The translations under genes were made by a program, and so were the position numbers. A stretch of DNA of 64,000 nucleotides from UBA1494_A sp963973975 (GTDB lineage Bacteria; Bacteroidota; Bacteroidia; Flavobacteriales_E; Vicingaceae), in assembly GCA_963973975.1 (NCBI GenBank), contig CAXBCF010000013.1:1-64000 (forward strand), read 5' to 3'. A model generated the notes under the pieces. The model saw nothing but the letters and a program-made list of their open reading frames with translations, made no database searches and was not told where the DNA came from. Positions within the stretch are counted from its first letter, which is position 1. Each line of letters starts with the position of its first letter. Below are positions 61,366 to 64,000 of this stretch, piece after piece.

Positions 61366-62655
61366 TTATTGTCTTTTAATTTGATGTTCCCACATTAGCT
61401 TTCCATTGGCATCAAAATTTTTGAGTAAGAGTTGCCGCTCCTTTAAAGGGCCTTCGAGTTCAATGATTCCAAAATTTTGTGTGCTCACGTGTGTGCCTTC
61501 CACTCTGAGTGTATTTCCCTCGTCAGAACTGTTGTAGGCTTTTGAACTTAGCGGAGAGCAGGTATAATCGTAAAGCACATTTCCATTGGCTAATTCCATT
61601 TTGGTCAATTCCGTTTTGTGCCGATCGCCGTTTAGGAATACCACATTTTTAATTCCTTCTTTTTCTATTAAATCAATTATTTTTTGGCGCTCTTCTGGAT
61701 AGGTAGCATGATTTTCCCAAACCGCAGCTGGGCTCAATAATTGACCACCAATGGCAACAATTTTAAAGCTTGCCTTACTGAAAACTAAGGCATCAATCAA
61801 CCATTCAATTTGCTCTTCACCTAAAATAAAACGCTCTCCAGTTTTTCTATTATTCGGGCTGCGGTAATAGCGGTTATCCAACAAGAAAAAATCTAAGTCA
61901 TTGTAAGAAAATTGTGAAGTAATTCCCGGTTTACCACTGATTCCATATTCATAATTTCCCCAAAAATCTTGAAATGCTTCCAAACTTATTTCCTTGCCTA
62001 CAAAACTTCTGTCCGCATCATTTGGTCCAAAATCATGGTCATCCCAAATGGCGTAATGGTGCATGTTTTTCCATAGTGACTGAATTTCAGGCAATGATTT
62101 AAAGTGCGTGTAGCGGTGATAAATTCCCGAGCGACTGCTCCAATCTGGCTCCCTCAAGTAGACATTATCGCCCAACCAAAGCATAAAATCAGGCTTTTGA
62201 GCTACAATTGATTGATAAATCTCATTACCCTGACCGTAGGATTTTCCTGGTCTGTCGTAAGCAGGCTCATTGGTATAAGCACAACTTCCTAAAGCAAATT
62301 TAAAATTTGGTGGATCTGTTCGGTGTTGCCAAAGACTTTGGGTAGTAAAACTGCCTTTAGCTGCTTGTTTGTTTTGGATGATTAGTTCATATTCATAACT
62401 AGTGCCAGGCTCTAAATTGGCTGCAATAAGTTTGTTTGTAAAACCATTTCTCTCCGAGCTTAAACTTTTTACAGTACTTGTTTTACTTGGATTTTCTTTT
62501 GGAAAATACTTTAAGGTAACACTGTCAGACTTTTCGGTTTGTACCCAAATCAATACTTCTTTCATGGTATTGTAACCCAACATTGGCCCTGATTTAATTT
62601 GGGCAATTCCAATTATTGAAGTTAAAAATAAGAGCAGTGTTAAAAAGGGTTTCAT
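61366..62655 (-). CDS. PhoD-like alkaline phosphatase family protein
   Basis: This 429-residue exported enzyme of the PhoD/metallophosphatase family has a signal peptide (about 1-18, SIIGIAQ). An N-terminal fibronectin-like domain (about 20-110) is followed by the catalytic part: FKFALGSCAY, MLWLGDNVYLR, AIWDDHDFGPNDADRSF, FFLLDNRYYRSPNN, IGGQLLSP and FLNGDRHKTELTKME. The metal-binding D, N and H residues are in place. It releases phosphate from organic esters, probably in the periplasm. I use the ATG at 62655; the upstream TTG at 62676 is unlikely. Confidence 0.9.
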   Translation of the reverse strand: MKPFLTLLLFLTSIIGIAQIKSGPMLGYNTMKEVLIWVQTEKSDSVTLKYFPKENPSKTSTVKSLSSERNGFTNKLIAANLEPGTSYEYELIIQNKQAAKGSFTTQSLWQHRTDPPNFKFALGSCAYTNEPAYDRPGKSYGQGNEIYQSIVAQKPDFMLWLGDNVYLREPDWSSRSGIYHRYTHFKSLPEIQSLWKNMHHYAIWDDHDFGPNDADRSFVGKEISLEAFQDFWGNYEYGISGKPGITSQFSYNDLDFFLLDNRYYRSPNNRKTGERFILGEEQIEWLIDALVFSKASFKIVAIGGQLLSPAAVWENHATYPEERQKIIDLIEKEGIKNVVFLNGDRHKTELTKMELANGNVLYDYTCSPLSSKAYNSSDEGNTLRVEGTHVSTQNFGIIELEGPLKERQLLLKNFDANGKLMWEHQIKRQ

Positions 62656-62674
62656 CTTTTCTAAAATTTTAAAC

Positions 62675-62707
62675 AAAAAAAAGCCTCATCTTGGAAAAGA
62701 CGAGGCT
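62675..62707 (-). terminator. Intrinsic terminator of the acidic lipoprotein gene
   Basis: Stem AGCCTC (62682-62687) with GAGGCT (62702-62707), extended by TCTT/AAGA across one mismatch, loop GGAA. On the minus strand eight Ts follow (62675-62682 reversed). It separates this gene from the PhoD-like gene. Confidence 0.88.
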
Positions 62708-62729
62708 AGCTTAAAAGCAATATGTTTAA

Positions 62730-62957
62730 TTATTCGCCTTTCATTTCTACTTCTACAGAATCCGCAGCAGCTTCAATGCTATCAACAGCCATTTCAGTAG
62801 ATTCTTCTACTTCTTCAGCGGCTTCTTCCATTGATTCTTCCATGTTTTCCATTAGCTCTTGAGCTTCTTGTTCTGTGTCTGTTTCTTTTGGAGCCTCTCC
62901 GCATGAAGAAAGTGCAAAGAAAACAGCTAAACTTAATATTCCTGTTAGTTTTTTCAT
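62730..62957 (-). CDS. Small acidic lipoprotein
   Basis: This 75-residue lipoprotein has lipobox LSSC (C19) and a mature part that is almost a continuous helix-forming stretch of Glu, Ala, Met, Val and Asp. Heptad-like repeats suggest a coiled coil or amphipathic helix. No named family is recognised. A clean Bacteroidota promoter (62979-63008) and terminator frame the gene, so it is expressed on its own. It is divergent from the superoxide dismutase gene. I use the ATG at 62957; the frame extends to 63008 but those residues do not fit a signal peptide. Confidence 0.78.
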   Translation of the reverse strand: MKKLTGILSLAVFFALSSCGEAPKETDTEQEAQELMENMEESMEEAAEEVEESTEMAVDSIEAAADSVEVEMKGE

Positions 62958-62978
62958 TATATAATTGTTAAATTTCTG

Positions 62979-63008
62979 CAAATGTATATAAATTATATGC
63001 AACTGCAA
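62979..63008 (-). promoter_or_regulatory. Bacteroidota-type promoter of the acidic lipoprotein gene
   Basis: On the minus strand TTG (63006-63008), 19 bases, then a perfect -7 TACATTTG (62979-62986), 21 bases before the ATG at 62957. Confidence 0.7.
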
Positions 63009-63100
63009 TAGGCGATTTTTTTTATTTTATTGACAAACAATTGTTCACTATTATCAATTTTTAACCATTTCTAGGGTTGAATTTAATTTACTCAGCTTTT

Positions 63101-63127
63101 TTGTTTGATAGATATGAGCTACCTTTG
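63101..63127 (+). promoter_or_regulatory. Promoter of the superoxide dismutase gene
   Basis: A perfect -7 TACCTTTG (63120-63127) is preceded by TTG (63101-63103) at a 16-base gap, one short of the usual range. The ATG follows 44 bases later. Confidence 0.5.
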
Positions 63128-63171
63128 GAGCAAGTAAAAAATAATATTAACACTTTAAAATCAACTATAAA

Positions 63172-63777
63172 ATGGCTTTTGAACTACCAAAATTAAACTA
63201 TTCTTACGATGCATTAGAACCACATATTGATGCTAAAACAATGGAAATTCATCATTCTAAGCACCATGCCGGTTATACTTCAAAATTAAATGATGCAATT
63301 AAAGGAACTGAATTAGAAGGCAAATCAATCGAATCAATTTTGTCTTCAATATCATCTAGTTCAGCTGCTGTTAGAAATAACGGTGGAGGCTTTTACAATC
63401 ACAGCCTTTTTTGGAACATCATGTCTCCAAATGGTGGCGGAAATCCTAGTGGAGAACTAGCTGATTTAATTAACAGTACTTTTGGTTCTTTCGATGCATT
63501 TAAAGAAAAATTCAGCAATGCTGCTGCAACTCAATTTGGCTCAGGATGGGCTTGGTTGTGTTATGCGAATGGAATGCTAGAAGTATGTTCAACCCCTAAC
63601 CAAGACAATCCTTTAATGGATGTAGTAGATTGTAATGGTACTCCAATTTTAGGATTAGACGTATGGGAGCATGCGTATTACTTGAATTACCAAAATAGAA
63701 GACCAGATTACATCAATGCTTTTTTCAATGTAATTGATTGGAAAAAAGTAGGTGAATTGCTTGCTAATGCAAAATAA
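63172..63777 (+). CDS. sodA: Superoxide dismutase (Fe/Mn family, Mn-type signature)
   Basis: This 201-residue cytoplasmic enzyme dismutes superoxide. Metal ligands are H27 (MEIHHSKHH), H77 (YNHSLFW), D163 and H167 (LDVWEHAYYLNYQNRRPDY). The region before H77 reads NNGGGFYNH and the outer-sphere Gln comes in NQDNP (Q144), both features of Mn-type or cambialistic members rather than Fe-type. The length is normal. Metal use cannot be settled by sequence alone, so the symbol is tentative. Confidence 0.93.
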   Translation: MAFELPKLNYSYDALEPHIDAKTMEIHHSKHHAGYTSKLNDAIKGTELEGKSIESILSSISSSSAAVRNNGGGFYNHSLFWNIMSPNGGGNPSGELADLINSTFGSFDAFKEKFSNAAATQFGSGWAWLCYANGMLEVCSTPNQDNPLMDVVDCNGTPILGLDVWEHAYYLNYQNRRPDYINAFFNVIDWKKVGELLANAK

Positions 63778-63780
63778 TAT

Positions 63781-64000
63781 ATGAGGATACTTCTCATTAT
63801 TACCCTATTAATTTCAGCCCTTTCCGTTAATGCTTCGGAAAGGGCTGATTTTGTTAGTACTGTTGAATTAAGCTGGAATTTAGATTCTAGTGAATTAATC
63901 CAGCAAGATCACACCAAAGTAGAGCAACCTAAATTTAAAAAACTGAAGGCTGCACTTTTATCCTTGTTTTTAGGACATTTTGGAGTTCATAGAATTTACC
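63781..64000 (+). CDS. TM2-domain protein (3' partial)
   Basis: An ATG at 63781, 3 bases after the sod stop, opens a frame running off the window with 73 codons visible. A signal peptide (about 1-18, ALSVNAS) is followed by a short polar stretch. Then KFKKLKAALLSLFLGHFGVHRIY matches the start of a TM2 domain (hydrophobic helix, then FGxHRFYxG). These small domains are of unknown function. It is probably co-transcribed with sod. Confidence 0.75.
   Translation, partial: MRILLIITLLISALSVNASERADFVSTVELSWNLDSSELIQQDHTKVEQPKFKKLKAALLSLFLGHFGVHRIY

Noticed and set aside
63036..63045. AACAATTGTT palindrome between the acidic lipoprotein and sod as an oxidative-stress operator
   Set aside because: Ten-base palindromes are common in AT-rich DNA, and it resembles no known PerR or OxyR box.
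1..64000. Genomic island, prophage, insertion sequence or defence system
   Set aside because: No integrase, transposase, recombinase, restriction, toxin or nuclease-defence gene was seen, there is a single tRNA without flanking repeats that I could detect, and codon use is even apart from the adhesin 5' part.

Overview
The window is a chromosomal segment of a Bacteroidota bacterium, most likely a Flavobacteriales member from a cold or aquatic habitat. Four things point there. The DNA is AT-rich. It carries type IX secretion (T9SS) hallmarks: SprB-type repeats, PorP/SprF, and both type A and type B C-terminal sorting domains. It has many families typical of the phylum (DUF4270, DUF3078, DUF5777, Lacal_2735, DUF4197, SusC-like carboxypeptidase-TonB receptors). 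Its promoters fit the Bacteroidota pattern TTG-N17-23-TAnnTTTG, and Shine-Dalgarno sequences are largely absent. A DUF3494 ice-binding lipoprotein suggests cold adaptation. I see no integrase, transposase, phage gene or CRISPR array, so this looks like core plus niche-specific chromosome.

Layout. 1-7265: the 3' part of a giant SprB-repeat adhesin (its start lies outside the window), its PorP/SprF partner and a thioredoxin. 7237-12445 (minus): NodB deacetylase, radA, TPR protein, rfaE2-like adenylyltransferase, flippase-like membrane protein, panC. 12622-16651 (plus): one operon of a degenerate GT5 domain protein, a DUF4270 lipoprotein and glmS, with a clear promoter and a bidirectional terminator. 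16718-19092 (minus): ExbB, a small membrane protein and two ExbD proteins. tRNA-Ser(GGA) is at 19288-19374. 19517-23186 (minus): asparaginase, TatD, thioesterase, HU-SPOR protein. 23699-29662: a copper P-type ATPase divergent from an FNR-like regulator, and a TonB receptor with a CxxC in its plug. 29786-32085: a cruF-crtD carotenoid pair. 32207-35601: TetR, a non-canonical SDR, and 3-hydroxyanthranilate dioxygenase plus ACMS decarboxylase (tryptophan/kynurenine breakdown). 35629-42116 (minus): hemW, a histidine kinase with a duplicated sensor, an AsmA-like protein and a pseudouridine synthase. 42235-44691: an ECF sigma / membrane anti-sigma / outer-membrane barrel module. 44796-47233: YebC and an acyl-CoA carboxylase beta subunit. 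47254-49621: two near-identical outer-membrane proteins and the ice-binding protein. 49888-55902: AraC regulator, glycosyltransferase, redoxin lipoprotein, DUF3078, MscS, metallophosphoesterase. 55965-60552: a secreted DNRLRE protein and a c-heme/beta-barrel module. 60589-64000: DUF4197, PhoD-like phosphatase, acidic lipoprotein, superoxide dismutase and the start of a TM2-domain protein.

The strongest new signal is a shared promoter, TGTAAC-N16/17-CGTCACACA, placed exactly 26 nt before both the ECF sigma gene and the barrel gene of its cluster. This argues for an autoregulated envelope-stress regulon. Other leads are a CRP/FNR-type palindrome between the regulator and the copper ATPase, a TetR operator, a transmembrane HU-SPOR protein, an SDR lacking its catalytic Tyr and Lys, and a three-gene heme/beta-barrel module that starts with a CX4CH lipoprotein. 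All functional assignments come from reading motifs by eye; no database search was run.
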